Below are positions 1 through 11,982 of a stretch of DNA of 64,000 nt, one piece after another. The stretch covers positions 673,420 through 737,419 of the forward strand of contig JAHNZQ020000079.1 of assembly GCA_019155205.2 (NCBI GenBank), given 5' to 3'. How positions within the stretch are numbered: position 1 is the first letter of the stretch; every line of letters begins with the position of its first letter. The position numbers and the translations under genes were made by a program. Below the pieces are notes generated by a model, which saw nothing but the letters and a program-made list of their open reading frames with translations, searched no databases and was not told the origin of the DNA. The stretch is from Gracilaria vermiculophylla. Lineage: Eukaryota > Rhodophyta > Florideophyceae > Gracilariales > Gracilariaceae.

Positions 1-1345
1 CCAATGTCGTCAGAAGCGAGGAGCTCTTCGATTTCGTCGGAGCTATCCCCATCGGAAGCTTAGTGCGGAGCTTCCGGGGTTGTCCCTTCGATGACGAAGC
101 AGGGGGTTTCATCCTCATCGGCGTCGCTGACGGCTTCCTGCTTTGTGGGCAAACGTGAATGGGCATCGGCTTGCACATTCTGCGCGCCCTTCTTATAAAC
201 TAATTCGAACCTGAATTCCGCCAGACGGAGTCTCCACCGCATCCGGCGGCCTGATGGATATACAATATATTCATCACCCACCTCAAAGCAGAATGATCCA
301 TGAATACGGTGAAGTGCACCCCAGTTAGGTAGGGGCGTAGTGTAGATAGCGCCCACACTACTGAGAGGCACTCCTTCTCTGAGACAGAACAATTCCTCTC
401 GTGAACCTTGCACATGCTGGACCAATACCCGATTGGTGTGCACTTCCTTTCGGATTTGTCTGAAACAGTACACACCTCATTTTTTGGTTGCTGGAAGCCG
501 TATCCATGGAATACAGGAGGCCAAACTTGGGGATTGTTATGACTGGGGCTGTCGTCATTGCTCTGATGAGGGACTAAAATGCAGCGGACTGATCGGTAGT
601 GAATGGCGAGAGCTTCGCTGGCTGCTCTTTACGCAGTAACGCGTTCAGTGGTGCGGTGGTATACGATAAATTCGACATGAATGTTCCATAAAAGTTAAAT
701 AATCCAAGGAAGGATCTGAATTCCGTTTGACTCCGGGGTGCTTGCGCCTCAGTGAGGAACTTGAATCGAACACTTTTGCTTATAAGCCGTCCGGGACCGA
801 TAATGTCACCCGTATACTTTATAATATATGTAAAAAACTCATACTTCCCAAGCTTAAGGGTGATACCTGTGTCCCGCAGTACCATCATCACGTCCCGCAC
901 ATCGATGAGATGATCGACATAGTTTTTGAAATAGATGATTATGTCGTTCAGGTACACAAGGCAAGTCCGCCACTTGAATCGGTTTATGAGGATATCGATA
1001 GCCATATGAAACGTTTCGGGTGCATTGGTCAGACCAAACGGCATCCACTAGAAGCGGTAGGACCCAGAGTGGAACGCAAGCGCCTTTTTGTCACGGTCTT
1101 CTCCCGTGACAGAGACCTGTCAGTAGCCCCATTCAGCGTCGAGAGCCGTGAATACGGTAGCATTACAAAGCGAGCCTATGCACTCGTCCATTTAAGGAAT
1201 TGGGTAGGTATCCCGGATAGTGGCAGCAGTAAGCCAACGGTAGTCCACGCAGAACCTCCATGATCCTGGTTGGATGGTGATGAATGGCCCTGCACGGGTG
1301 TAGTCCGTGATACGCATGGGACATTTTGACTCCGATTTCGAACAT
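1..1345 (-). pseudogene. Decayed Ty3/gypsy pol (RT and RNase H), cut by window edge
   Basis: Minus-strand frames can be chained into a gypsy-type polymerase. RT begins near 1310 with a reading FCVDYRWLTAATIRDTYPIP-like, then shifts frame. The palm follows from 1044 with MPFGLTNAPETF and VYLNDIIIYF, so the usual Y-x-D-D is YLND here. The connection block SFLGLFNFY lies near 700-750. RNase H follows in two frames: the IGYW and DHSALRW region at about 475-280, then WRLRLAEFRFELVYKKGAQNVQADAHSRL at 255-150, where family members have ADALSR. At least three frame changes and the YLND motif argue it is dead. The element continues off the left edge (integrase side). It is a different gypsy lineage from families A and B in this window. 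Confidence 0.85.
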
Positions 1346-2200
1346 TCATTTTTCTTAGTACTACTGTAGACCTGACACTGGAACTTACAAGTGTGTGGCC
1401 CTTAGTAGATGTTCACTAGTGCTTTTCTGTTTTTCTACAAATGTGTAGTGATTATCATGTACGGACGCTTGACCTCGCGATCGCGCGGTCGCAAGTAAAA
1501 TCAAGCTAGTATGGTTCTACCTAAACTGATCCTCGTCGAGGTGCGACTCCTCGTGGAAATTATAACCTGTTGGATTCCATTTACTCGTATCATTGGAAAC
1601 GCCGAGGCCATCTGTAACACTCCGCACGTCGAGCTTCTAAGACTGTTTTATTATTGCTTGGGTGTCTTTTTGAGGACAGGTTGCGGCCCTTATAGAGGGC
1701 CACTTTGTCCTATTATTCCCCTTTTTTCCTCTAATCTGTTACTTATGTGTGCAGTACTTCCGTTTTCGTTGTTTGCTGGTTGCGTATTTGCTCCCGGATT
1801 CTCACACGGGATACTCCAAAGTCGGAATCAGATCTGGAATACGGATCACTACCTCTGTCGGATATTTTTGAATATATTCGGCAATTGTGCATTTACTTGG
1901 GGGGTTACAGAGAGCTTTTTGACCAGCTCACCTGTGACGAGAAAGGGCATGAGTTGGAACACTTTGGGGTGCATTTATAACTGCCAGGTTGTTCTCTTTA
2001 TTCGCGCGTCCGGGACGCATAAAATAAGCTATATGTTCTTGTTTCAAACGCACGGATGTAATTGATGCGGGGTGGATTGTGGGGTTTGAGTACCACAATC
2101 TGGGTGGGTGTTTCAACGCTTTCTTCAGTGGTTTCTTCCCAGAATAAGAAACGATTTGGGCCTGAGGCAATTCCCTGTTAAAACGCTTCGTCATGTCCGT
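1346..2200 (-). pseudogene. Possible protease/linker part of the same gypsy element
   Basis: On the minus strand, 2194-1928 is open and reads like the spacer between a gypsy protease and RT (basic start, a PASITSVRL stretch resembling IPARSxAEV in family A). Several frames between 1900 and 1350 then lead into the RT. Position and order fit the 5' part of the adjacent decayed pol. I see no protease DTG motif, so this is inference from position plus weak resemblance. The plus-strand ORF of 184 codons at 1511-2065 is hydrophobic and Cys-rich but most likely a shadow. Confidence 0.3.
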
Positions 2201-4230
2201 CGGTGAACATTTCCAACTAATCTACCCCAAACTGCCACTGAATTTTTGCAAAGAGGTTGTGGGAAGTTTTCTCCTCTTGTCTAAAGATTATGGTGGAGGC
2301 TTCTCGAAAAATACGCGGAGCGTAAGGCATGCGGGAGCATAAGAACGCTAGAATAGGCGATGAGAGAATCACGCAGCATGGAATTCTTATCTTTTTCGTG
2401 ATACCTTCTCATGAAACTGAGATTCCGTTATCTCACTGTTTCGGATTTACACAAGACAAAATTTGTATCTTGTAAAAAAAGGAAAATGTTTCCACGGTTT
2501 GTTTGTCACTGTCTGAATGCTTTTTATGACATTTCAGCCTAGTCAACTCTGCACAAAAACTGCACAGAAACTTCCGTTCCAGAGTCGGGCCCGCGAGAAT
2601 CACATACCACGGTCTCTTTCAATGTCAGAAAAGAATGCTTTCATGGCAAAAAGTACTCACTAGTGCACTTATTCCGACCTTAAAGATGCCGTTATACTTC
2701 ATGCCATTGTAAAGAAAAGAAAGGCAAAGTTTCAAACTGAAAAGTATTTGGAGAGCGCTGCAAAGGTAAAAGATGATAACTTGAACTTCAACCTCTTTAT
2801 TGATCATGAATGTCTGACGATCTCTTGTGTTACGTTAACAAAATCTTTTTTATTGCTGATTTGCTTTTTTTCTCGCCCTGGAGTATGTTAATTCGTTATA
2901 CGTTTGAACAGATAACAGCAGAATGCATTCAATGTCGCAGATGGGCTCCGACTGCTCGACGATTAAATGTTTTTCGAAAAGCGTTCTTCCAAACCAACTG
3001 CGATATTCCGGTAAATAAACTAGGTAGTAACATTGCGTTTTGAGAGCCTCCCAATATTTTTCTCAATGATGTCACTGCGAGCGATACGGTAAGCAGACAC
3101 AATACCCAGTATGGTCGCGCCATTTGATTATTGGGCTGGTTATTATTATTGTACCAAGATAAGAACCCCAAAACCCAATGGTCACTCTTCGCAAAAATCT
3201 CCCTGTTATTAAGGTGACAAATACATGCACTGCATTTTGATTCTGAATCCGCCTATTCACAACAGGTTGCTTTTTGCACTTTACAGGCTTCTGTAGTACA
3301 GTGAAAAAGTAACATAGGAGATTGGCGTAACTTTTGTCCGTCGACGTGCTTGTCTAACTTGCAACTAAAAGAGTAAATAGCAAGTGTGATTTTTTATGTA
3401 CGCCGGCAAGCTATATTAAGTAGCGTGCCGAGTCTCTGTATGGTGATACCGTAGCCAGAAGGGTGGATTATGAAAAGAAATTTTAGCTCCGCAACATACG
3501 TGAATTAGCCCCAGTTCGTCTCATACTACTGAGTATCAGGAAGTACCTTCTGGCTGAAGTCTTGAGCCATATCATTTCTACAGGCAATCCACGGGTATGT
3601 ATGCTACTCTAAAGGTCTTACGGTTTTCTAGGGGCAGTGCCGTTCAACCAATCAGTTACTAACAGCATTATCTTGGTCCTTCTGTACTTGCTGCCGTTCT
3701 GCAGCCGTAAATGACAATGATGATATCAATTTGATTACTCTTCTAACTTAAGCTCGTCCTACGCAACCTATACCAACCGCAAAATCCGACCTAAAATATG
3801 TTCTTATAGAGCCAAACCCTATGTCACAACCTTTGACGGTAAGCGCAATGATTTATCAGTATTTAGTTACGAAATGAAAATTATGAAAGAATAGAAACCA
3901 AGAGGAAGAAGAAATGAGCCGCAGTGTCATGCTCGAAGAGTGCCAGTTCCCACACCGGAACGAATTTACTACGCGATTAAAAGAAATAATTTAGATATAT
4001 AAGACGGAATGAATGCACCCAAAAGGGTATACGTCGCTGAAAGAGAAACAACCGGTGCGTCTCGTCAGATTCTGATTTTATTGCTCACCCAGAGGTACAT
4101 CAGCTACAGAACAATTTTGTATCGAAATTTGTCGATTATTGGACAGCACGGTAGACATATTATAAGGGTCGCAATGAAAAAGTTAAAAGCATAATCGTTG
4201 CAATAGTATCTATAAAGTGTACAAACCATT
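2201..4230. other. Interval with no recognised gene
   Basis: AT-rich sequence in which all ORFs are below 85 codons and none carries a recognisable motif. I saw no TIR, LTR or tandem array. It may be old decayed repeat or true intergenic DNA. Confidence 0.5.
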
Positions 4231-4732
4231 TTGGGGGAAGCTTTCAAATTGAAACTGTCGATTTTTTTCAATGGTGCAAGCTTTCTTGTGACCAGCAATT
4301 TTTCTCGGAAAGCTTTTTTAATCTATGAGGGCCAAATAGGCACGTTTCCTGACACTCGGATGCAAGGAAATACATTGGTAGTGGATGCGGATACCCAAGA
4401 AGATGCTCTGCACTTCTTCTCATGCGGTGCAGTATCTGTTTCAAACTTGTTCCCCACGACAAGGCCATTCAAAAAGTTTATATGGAACCATTGGATTGTC
4501 GTATGTGTCTTGAACAGACAAGTTCGCCATTCGTGAAATTATTGTCTGCCACGAGCTCTTGGTGTGGCATCGGCTTAACGCCCTCTGGGATGAAGACCTT
4601 GTACGCCGAAAATGTAGATAATCCCATCGGGGAGCAGAAAATTGAAATCATTTGGTAAACCTTCACGGATGGGAATACGTTCCACACCCTCATTAGGCAT
4701 AAAAGATCGATTACATCTACTGATCTAGTCAA
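4231..4732. other. Unidentified ORF remnants on both strands
   Basis: The plus strand is open for 101 codons (4231-4536). The minus strand has two consecutive short frames (4732-4478 and 4468-4268) separated by two stops. The minus frames look slightly more protein-like (Trp, Cys, balanced charge) and could be one decayed gene. No family is recognised on either strand, so the coding strand cannot be decided. Confidence 0.2.
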
Positions 4733-5256
4733 TGTAGTCCATTACTGGGAGGTGTTGCCTTGAGATATAAACTGAAACTCGAAAAAGCAGAATCGGTTAA
4801 TTCATTCTCTACCTTAATGGTGTAGGTAGCAGTCGGTTTTGAATCCACAACTCAATAAATTCACTAAATAGACGCAAATGGCTCCCATGCCGCCAATCCA
4901 TCATCCGACTAGTCTTTTAGCATGCCCTTAACTCTCTTAGTATCCACGCCACCTTTCGCACCAAATGTATAAATATGACGAACGGTCGTATCTAAGTGTG
5001 TGCAGTGTCTCACGTTGCTTGGTCGTTCATGATACGACCACCTGCTGTTTTGTTGTATATGTTGGCATCCGCTCATAGTATCGTGGCTGATGCTCATGTT
5101 TTATCTTCTGTGCTTCTACATTTAAGCACTGTGTTTGCTTCAGTTAGCAAAACAACGAAGAGGGGGCATCTCCCGTCTTGTGTACCTTGTTCTACACTGC
5201 CTTTCATTGTGTTGTCGACCTGTTCGACTCCAAGCTTTAGCTCCACATACTTAATT

Positions 5257-6312
5257 ATGGGTCCTGCCGCTCAATCAAATCTGCCGAAAAGGCCAGAATT
5301 CTCTTGGGATGCGAAGTCAACTGCGTGGACAGATGGAAAAGGTGACCAGGAAGAATATATAGACTCAGTTTGGCTATGGCAAATGTTCCATAACAAACTT
5401 CCTGACTCTAATAGCAACAAGACTCCCGCTGCTCTTCAAGCAATCTGTATGAAGTCTCAATTATATGGTCTTGCCAAAGACCTTTGTCCCGGCATATCCT
5501 ATCAGCAGTTGACAACAAATAGAGTAGTCGATTTACTCTTTGGTTCCATGTATCAGAGACATGCACTCACTGAAGTGAGTGAAGCGTATCGTTCGTTTAA
5601 CGATCTTTTGAATACTCGCCGTGGAAGCACAGAAACCATGAAGAACTTTGAATCGAGATTCTCTGCGCAGGTTGCCAAATTCAACTCTATTTCGACAACC
5701 AATAGGCCTCCAAAATGTACCACTGCTCTCATACTGCTCTCTAATTCTGCAATTGACGACTCTCAGAGAATTTCAGTGCTAGCAGCAGCTGCACCATCCG
5801 ATTATAAATTGAATGCCCAGTCCACTAATGACCAATTTCTGGGCGCTATTACCTATCAATCGGTGGCGTCTGTCATCAAACAGTGCGACAAGCTTTCGCC
5901 TAAGTCAGGAACCATCTATGCTCTGAACGCTAGTTCTGTTGGAACAAATAGCCGGGGTAGAGATCACCGTAATAGAAACAATATAATAATGAGATACCCT
6001 TGTAACAAGTGTGGCAAGTACGGCCACTGGAAGAGAAATCACAACTTTGATGGGACACTACTATCACATGTCAAATCATATGACTCCCCACAGTCAAGCA
6101 ACTCTAGAACAGATCGTGACGATCACTCATCTAATTTGGACAATGCATCCAACGACGACAGTAATTCTAAGAAGAAGACTGTTTCTTTCAACATGGCTAC
6201 AGTCTCCGGATCTTCCGCATTGTTGCCTACTGAGAACCAACGCGGACCTTTGGTGGATGATGGAGCAACCTATGCAGCAATTGGACAGGTTGAGCTCCAT
6301 CTTCTCTCGTAA
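5257..6312 (+). pseudogene. Copia gag and start of protease
   Basis: This is an open frame of about 350 codons from the ATG at 5257 (MGPAAQSNLPKRP). The frame is open further upstream to 4996, but that part is Leu/Val/Ser-rich and unlike gag, so I place the start at 5257. The central part is a copia-type capsid region (SEAYRSFNDLL, GSTETMKNFESRF). A zinc knuckle at about 5998-6045 reads CNKCGKYGHWKRNH, that is C-x2-C-x4-H-x4-H, with the usual final Cys replaced by His. The protease active site follows as LVDDGATYAAIG, where copia elements have D-[ST]-G-A-T; the serine or threonine is Asp here. The frame stops at 6310, in early protease, so the rest of the polyprotein is no longer joined. Confidence 0.8.
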
Positions 6313-6522
6313 CACGCCGGAATTCAGATAAACAGTATGCTTGACAGAATACTCGAATCTCTGAACGGCCATACATATTGGCAATACGGTACAGGAAGCA
6401 TTCCAGCCCGGCCCGCCGTATACTAAGATCGACAGTCTTGACAGCTACCTCCAATACTCGAAACTGCATCAACATTACCCACATGGTCCTTGAAGGTTCA
6501 TCACAGTGGGTAATCGGACGTA

Positions 6523-7404
6523 ATGTCACTAAGAATGCGAATATTATACATCTGGAAAGGAATGCTCACGCATCCATCATTGATGGAAACACGGACTACA
6601 TTCACATGGTTGATCACGAATTCCTCAGATTTTACACCGCTTGATTGCTTCATGGCAAATCAAAACACCGCATCTACCCTTTCTTGCCTCAATACCGTAG
6701 CAACACATGCAAAGCCGTGGAATGATGTCAAGAAGGTCATTGAAAAGACCCATAGACATGTCTGTGGACATGCAACTCTCACTGAGTACAAGCTCCTTCT
6801 TGAGAGAAACCACCTTTGGAATGACATAGTAGCATCCTACGTAAAACAAACCATGGAGGAATGTTCCGCATGCCAATGCACCTCTCCCCCGATGCCCATT
6901 AGGAAGGTATCCATGAGCTCCATGTCGAAAATTTTCAATGAGATTGTTTGTGCAGACCATCTCTATCTGGACGAAGTCCTTATGGTACACCAAATGTATC
7001 TTGTATGTAGATACTCTGCCGCTTATATAGTGCCTTCTACAAATCATAACGATGCTGTCCTTGGCTTTGAAGCTGCTTGGGTTGTGCAGTTCTGGTATCC
7101 TGAATCTATTCAGGCCGACAAGGCATTTCAGGTTGGTGAGTTCAAAAGCCGCGCTGATAAACTTGGCATCAAGATCCGCCATGTACCACAAGGCCGTCAT
7201 TCGAAGAATCCAATTGAGTCCAAGCACAACATTATTCGAAGTATCTATCTACGGATGAAGGAAGATTCTTGCTCGGATACAGATCATAGGCTTGCTGCAC
7301 AAAAGTCAATGTCCATCTCAAATGACCTGTACGGCAACGACATTATATCTGCATTTGAAATACCCCAAGGCTTCACTAATCCGGTTGCTTCGACACCAAA
7401 ATAA
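6523..7404 (+). pseudogene. Copia integrase
   Basis: The retroviral-type integrase core carries out strand transfer of cDNA ends into the genome. The N-terminal zinc site is visible as H-x4-H in HRHVCGH and C-x2-C in CSAC. The catalytic triad can be placed as D in VCADHLYL, D in IQADKAFQ and E in NPIESKHN, so all three acidic residues survive. The second motif is not the usual D-[NS]-G-x-E-F but ADKAFQVGEF. The N-terminal part is frameshifted from protease (stops between 6313 and 6600) and the frame closes at 7402. It belongs to the polyprotein of the copia remnant and has no start of its own. Confidence 0.8.
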
Positions 7405-7410
7405 TTCATT

Positions 7411-8000
7411 GTGCCTGACGATGTGTTCGACGCGCAAAGCGAAATGAAAGCTCGTCGCAAAGTAATGCTCATATTGCGCTCAGAATCTGTACAGGAACTA
7501 CCTATATTTGTTGGTGACATGGTTGAAGTATTTCGGAAAAAGGACTACGAAAAGAGGGCAAAGTGGTTTCTCGCAAAACCCATTCTGTCGATAAATCATG
7601 ATGCTAGGTCTATCTGTGTCCCTGGAAAGGGCAAAAGTCAGCAGATTGTTGCTTTTGAAGATGTAATACATGCTGTACCAGAAAATTTCTTTGCTCACAT
7701 CGTGCAAGAGGGCATCGATGCATTGGATGAGCACCTAGACGAGAAGACTGCTGATCTGACAAATGAATCTCTGTCATCCATAGTGAGTGAGGATCCAGTA
7801 GATGATGATTTCTCGACCGAGACATCAAAATGTAAACCCGGAGTTGGTGACCGAATATCAGTTTTTCGGCCAATGGGCGATCAGTTTTATGATGGAACAG
7901 TACACTCCACAAGTGATGATGGTCGTTTTCAGATTAACTATGACGACGGAGACACTGAAAATTAGAAGTTGGCAAAGAAGCACTGGAAATTTTCCACCGT
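7411..8000 (+). pseudogene. Copia polyprotein segment with Tudor-like domain
   Basis: This is an open segment of about 185 codons between integrase and RT. The first part (to about codon 80) has an SH3-like feel (FVGDMVEVFRKKD), as expected of an integrase C-terminal region. After an acidic linker comes a compact block, codons 140-184, reading VGDRISVFRPMGDQFYDGTV and then INYDDGDTEN. This matches the Tudor/Agenet-type signature of a basic or aromatic strand followed by Y-D-D-G-D-x-E. In-frame stop TAG at about 7963 interrupts it, and the frame continues with KLAKKHWKF, also typical of this domain's end. In such elements the module is presumed to read chromatin marks; that role is inference. 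Confidence 0.65.
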
Positions 8001-8601
8001 ACCACCTGCAAATGCAGGCAATATTTCTAGTACGTTTGAGGTGAAGAGCTCTAAACCTTCCGTTTTGTCGTCTATGCTGCAGCACTTTGGTAATAAGAAC
8101 TTCCTCATTCACCAGGCGCAAGGATTTGATCAATTTCCGCTTGTCAACGCATACAAGGCGGAAGAAGAAACCTTTCTGAAGACAGTGAAACCAGTTCCTA
8201 AGAGTCAAGTTCCACCAGGCTCAAACATTATAAACAGTCATGTGCTTTATAAGGTGAAGCAAAACGATGACGAGTCTCTGAACCTCAAAGCTCGCATTGC
8301 CCCGCATGGGAACGAAGACAATTTGAAAGACCTCCTGAGAAAGAACTGCACCATGTGTCCGCCAACCGGTCTAAGAATTCTAGAATCTAGTATTTCTCTC
8401 TTTGGTTGGATACTGTATAAAGCTGATGTCAAAGCTGCTTTGGTGCAGACTGGAACGGCTCAGCGAGATGTGTATGTCTGACTTCTAAGAGAGAGCAGAA
8501 TGAAAGGATCTCATCTATGGGTCCTGCTGACAGTTGCGTATGGTTTGGTCAATGTCAACGCCAAGTGGCAGAACCAGTAAGATCAACTGATGTATGACAT
8601 C
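7969..8601 (+). pseudogene. Copia reverse transcriptase, 5' part
   Basis: Copia-type RT fingers and palm: the frame runs from a KTVKPVPKSQVPPGSNIINSH-like entry through LYKVKQ, LNLKARIAPHGNEDN, RILESSISLFGW and ILYKADVKAALVQTG. These correspond to the KARLVARG, copia-specific and D-VKxAFLxG motifs. A stop at 8479-8481 and another at 8578-8580 break the frame. The coding sequence is interrupted after DQLMYDI by a solo LTR. The conserved Phe of AFLxG is Leu here, another sign of decay. Confidence 0.8.
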
Positions 8602-9081
8602 TGTAGTATAGTGGCTCCTACGGCAATATGGTGGTTTGGCCTTAAGGCATAATATTTCTAAGGAGGGTTCGTAATTTATTAGCTGGGCCACGTGGTGCAT
8701 AATATTGCCCGCGTGCGCTACAGTATCCTTAAGGTACGGTAGAATTTATTATTTATTTTAGATATTTTATGCAGGTAATTAGCANNNNNNNNNNNNNNNN
8801 NNNNNNNNNNNNNNNNNNNNNNNNNNNNNNNNNNNNNNNNNNNNNNNNNNNNNNNNNNNNNNNNNNNNNNNNNNNNNNNNNNNNGCAGCGCCTGTAGGAG
8901 CATTGTCCGCCCAGTGAACCTCCCCCTCCACTTGGTGTTTGCGGATCCCTTTCAGAATTCCCCCGGCTCGCGACAGCGGATACCGGAGACCACCTTTAGG
9001 AATACGCGCCTGTAGAGTCACTAAAAACTCCTAACGGACGTTGTGCTTTACTACCTCGACAGGAGGGCTGACAGTACCACA
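8602..9081 (+). repeat. Solo LTR, gypsy family A, in copia RT
   Basis: Starts TGTAGTATAGTGGCTCC and ends ACAGTACCACA, matching the ends of the complete A2 LTRs at 44311 and 53818. It is flanked by a perfect 5-bp duplication ACATC at 8597-8601 and 9082-9086. No internal A sequence is present, so it is a solo LTR. It contains an assembly gap; the 380 sequenced bases versus about 553 in full LTRs suggest roughly 170 bases are missing. Confidence 0.95.
8785..8884. other. Assembly gap (100 N) inside solo LTR
   Basis: Exactly 100 N, a placeholder. By alignment to the A2 LTRs the missing part lies between the GTAATTAG tract and the GCAGCGCCTGTAGG tract. Confidence 0.95.
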
Positions 9082-9343
9082 ACATCGGTCTGATACAATC
9101 TGTTCATATCCCTCAACTTTTCTTCCAGAAAGGAGATGGAAAGTTAGTCTTACTAGTTGTAAAGGTGGTCGACGATCTGATGGGAGTCGATGAAGGAGAT
9201 AGAGCAGGAAATCTCTTGAAAATATTGGATAAGAAATTAAAATTTGATGATGTCAATCATGGCCCTGGAAAACTTCCCTTCTTTGGCATAAATGCCACTC
9301 AGTCTGACGATTTCACAGTTGAATATTACCTTGCGACTCTGTA
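9082..9343 (+). pseudogene. Copia reverse transcriptase, 3' part
   Basis: This resumes the copia RT immediately after the solo LTR. The frame reads GLIQSVHIPQLFFQKG, then VVKVVDDLMGVDEGD. The usual copia catalytic motif Y-V-D-D appears as V-V-D-D. The stretch KLKFDDVNHGPGKLPFFGI and TQSDDFTV is the post-palm region of this copia lineage. It stops at 9343, and RNase H is not found downstream, so the 3' end of the element has been lost. Confidence 0.8.
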
Positions 9344-11982
9344 ATGCAATCTACATCATCTGTTTTACAGCTCAATCCAAACGGGCTTTTTTAAGATTCG
9401 GCGTTACAAATAGTGTGTTTTGATTTCCCACAGACAAACTGATTCTTTTCCTTCAGCGGCCGAAAAAATCAAGAAACCGACACACAAAAAGCTGCAAAAT
9501 GTTTATTAACACCAGAAAATTCTCTCCAATATGTCTTGTTTCATTGAAAAGTATTCGTTTCTGTCAGACCGTGAGGTTTTGAAGTCCGCCGTTTCTCATA
9601 TTCTTATACGTTTACGGCAATTTTATTTAATTTGTAAAAACGTTTTTGGAAGGTTTGATAGCTGCAGCGATCTTCTGGTGCGATAAAATCTGTCCACGAA
9701 GAGCGTTAACGGCAGTTTTTTTCTGTATCCATCAGGGAAGGCCCAAGAAGGAAAGTTAAAGTTCTTTAGTGCTCTAAGACGGAAACAAAAGCCGAAAAAT
9801 ATATTCAGAGAGTATGTTGAATCAATAAGCGGTTGGCTTCTGCTTTTTTATCTTGAACAGTAGAAAAACTGCTCTGGTCTTATATTTATGGCTTTTTCTG
9901 TGATCTCTTTTATACATTGCAGAAAAAGAACTGCTGATTTATGTACTTTGTTTTATTCAGAAAAGCTTTTAAACAGCTTCAGTTGGATGCTAGTTTGAAG
10001 TGTTTTCTCCATTCACCTCTTTCTGAGGCACCGGTCTTATACTTTTTATGCGCATTGTTGGCAAGCCTTTTGGCTGTAGAATGGAAAGTACAGGTTTCAA
10101 TTTGGTCATATGCTAATACACTTAGAGAAGGTCTTTGAGTCTCAGAAATTTACTGAGCGAAAACATTCTGTTGTAGGCTGTTGTGATTTGTTTTACATTA
10201 CGACGCATTTTATCACCGCTCTGTGCTTTTTGAACCAAATGTATGCTGGGTGGAATTGACGTAATGGCCTTCATTCAAGTTTTCGACAAGCTCACGCAAG
10301 ACAAACCCATGTTGCACTTGGTGTGGTCATGATAAGCTCTTGGCTGTGCTCACTGTTCTGCAATCAGTTGCATTCTTTGCTTACTTGAGTACAGCCACGA
10401 AAGGCAGTTTCGTGTCATTTTGAAATCTACAGACTTCGAATCTCATCCTGTTTTGCGCACCCTCTAAAGCGTGTCATACGTTTCCACGAAAGGCACTACG
10501 AAACTCGTGTTGCGCAATTCCTTTAATGCGCAACGGTGCGGGGCGCTAGGTCCCATGTCAAGACGGCCGGGGGCGTAGGGTGGCGCAGCGCGGAAAGCGG
10601 AAGACCACAAGAGAAGACGGCACGTTGTGCTCGACGCTGGAGGTGCGACCTAGAGGGATCAGGTCGCGAGGGCTACCATGTGAAAATTGGTGGTTCCCTC
10701 TCCCCGTTCTCCTTTTCCCAGCGGGCGTAGAGAAGCCGGCGGCCGCCATTTCATAATGCCAGCTGCTTGACGGCGTTGGGCATTGCGCGCTGTGTGAACG
10801 AGCGGCTCTAAACACGTCACTCACAAAAAAAGCCTTTCTGAAAGAGACTCGAGATTGACGGAGAACACGCAGGACACTACCGAATACAGCGCCGTTCCAG
10901 CGCAACAGAAATATCTTGGTTTCTGGCTAGGGTTGCGATTATCTTGGGGGTTTGATTTTCCGTGAAAATCTCTAGAGACGTTTCACACAAACAGTGCAAA
11001 AGTTGGGAAAAACCAGGGTACGGCACGTTATGTTCTGATGAAATACAATTATTCTTTCACATGGAACTGACAAGTAAAGAGACTTCATATCGAGACCTGC
11101 TCATTCTTGGCTCTTTTCAATCCTAGTCCCACACTGGCAATACTATGGCTTCGCTGTACGGGTATCAGCGTCGTGGACACTGTCCACGACGTAAAGCGAC
11201 ACTCTCGGTTGATACCCATCGGAAAAGCACGAGGGTTTCCTCACCGATGGGTCGGGTTTCACAAGGATTTTGATTGAACGCGGAAAATAGGGGTGAGCGC
11301 CGCCTATCGGGCGGTGCGCCTCATAGAATCGCCCACAGCCTTAGTTGATGGGCACGAACGGAACGGTAAGTTGGGAAAGTCGAGGGCACAAGCGATGCGC
11401 CTTCATACGGTGCGCCTCAGTTCCTTTCTAGAGGAAGGGAAGCGGATCTGCAGTAGCGTTTCCCACGGAGATCATCTTTCAGGAATGAAGGATAATTGAG
11501 CTGGATTGAGATCATGATTTATTAGGGTCATAGGGCTGTCAGAGTTGGCTTACAGCAATATTTTGCGTGTGCGGCCCGCTCCGCCTGCACCATGGCGATG
11601 CGTGCGACTCCTTTGCGCGTAGCGGTCAGTCGTATGGTCGCAGAACGCGCCGATCAGCATTCGAGCCTCTTCTTGCCACCGCCGCCGCCACGCAGTAAAA
11701 TAGCGCGTGTCGCACGCGCGCCCGAAGCTCCGGGGCTTCCCAGCGCCGCGTCGCGAAAGGTGCGTTTGGCTTGCGGTGCCGGAACGCGGGCACGTGTTCC
11801 CCGCTGTCATTGCTCGTTGCGCGCTTCGCTCAGTCCCCGCTTAGAGCTCAGTACCACCCCCTCAACTGTTGTTTATAAACTGCTATGGAACATCTCTATC
11901 TCTCCATCGACACTCTCTCTCTTCCTCCACTTGCTCTCCGCGACTACATCTTCTGCCCCACCACATCGCCCCTCTCTTTGTC
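9344..11982. other. Gene-poor interval upstream of zinc-finger gene
   Basis: 9344-10440 is AT-rich with no ORF above 66 codons. From about 10500 the composition turns GC-rich (10530-10760 and 11540-11860), and ORFs there lack recognisable domains. The GC-rich part just upstream of 11983 is a plausible promoter/5' UTR region for the gene that follows, but I see no decisive element. Confidence 0.4.

Larger units (their letters stand above)
5257..9343 (+). mobile_element. Ty1/copia retrotransposon remnant with Tudor-like module
   Basis: Order of domains along the plus strand is gag, zinc knuckle, aspartic protease, integrase, an insert with a Tudor-like fold signature, then reverse transcriptase. 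Integrase before RT is diagnostic of Ty1/copia. I could not find its LTRs. The body ends near 9343 in the RT connection region, before RNase H. It is interrupted at 8602-9081 by a solo LTR of gypsy family A. Removing the LTR and one copy of its ACATC duplication rejoins the RT frame. Several in-frame stops (for example near 6310, 7963, 8479 and 8578) show it is inactive. Confidence 0.85.

Noticed and set aside
1511..2065. 184-codon plus-strand ORF, hydrophobic and Cys-rich
   Set aside because: It lies antisense to a decayed gypsy pol, has no motif and overlaps other frames. Probably a shadow.
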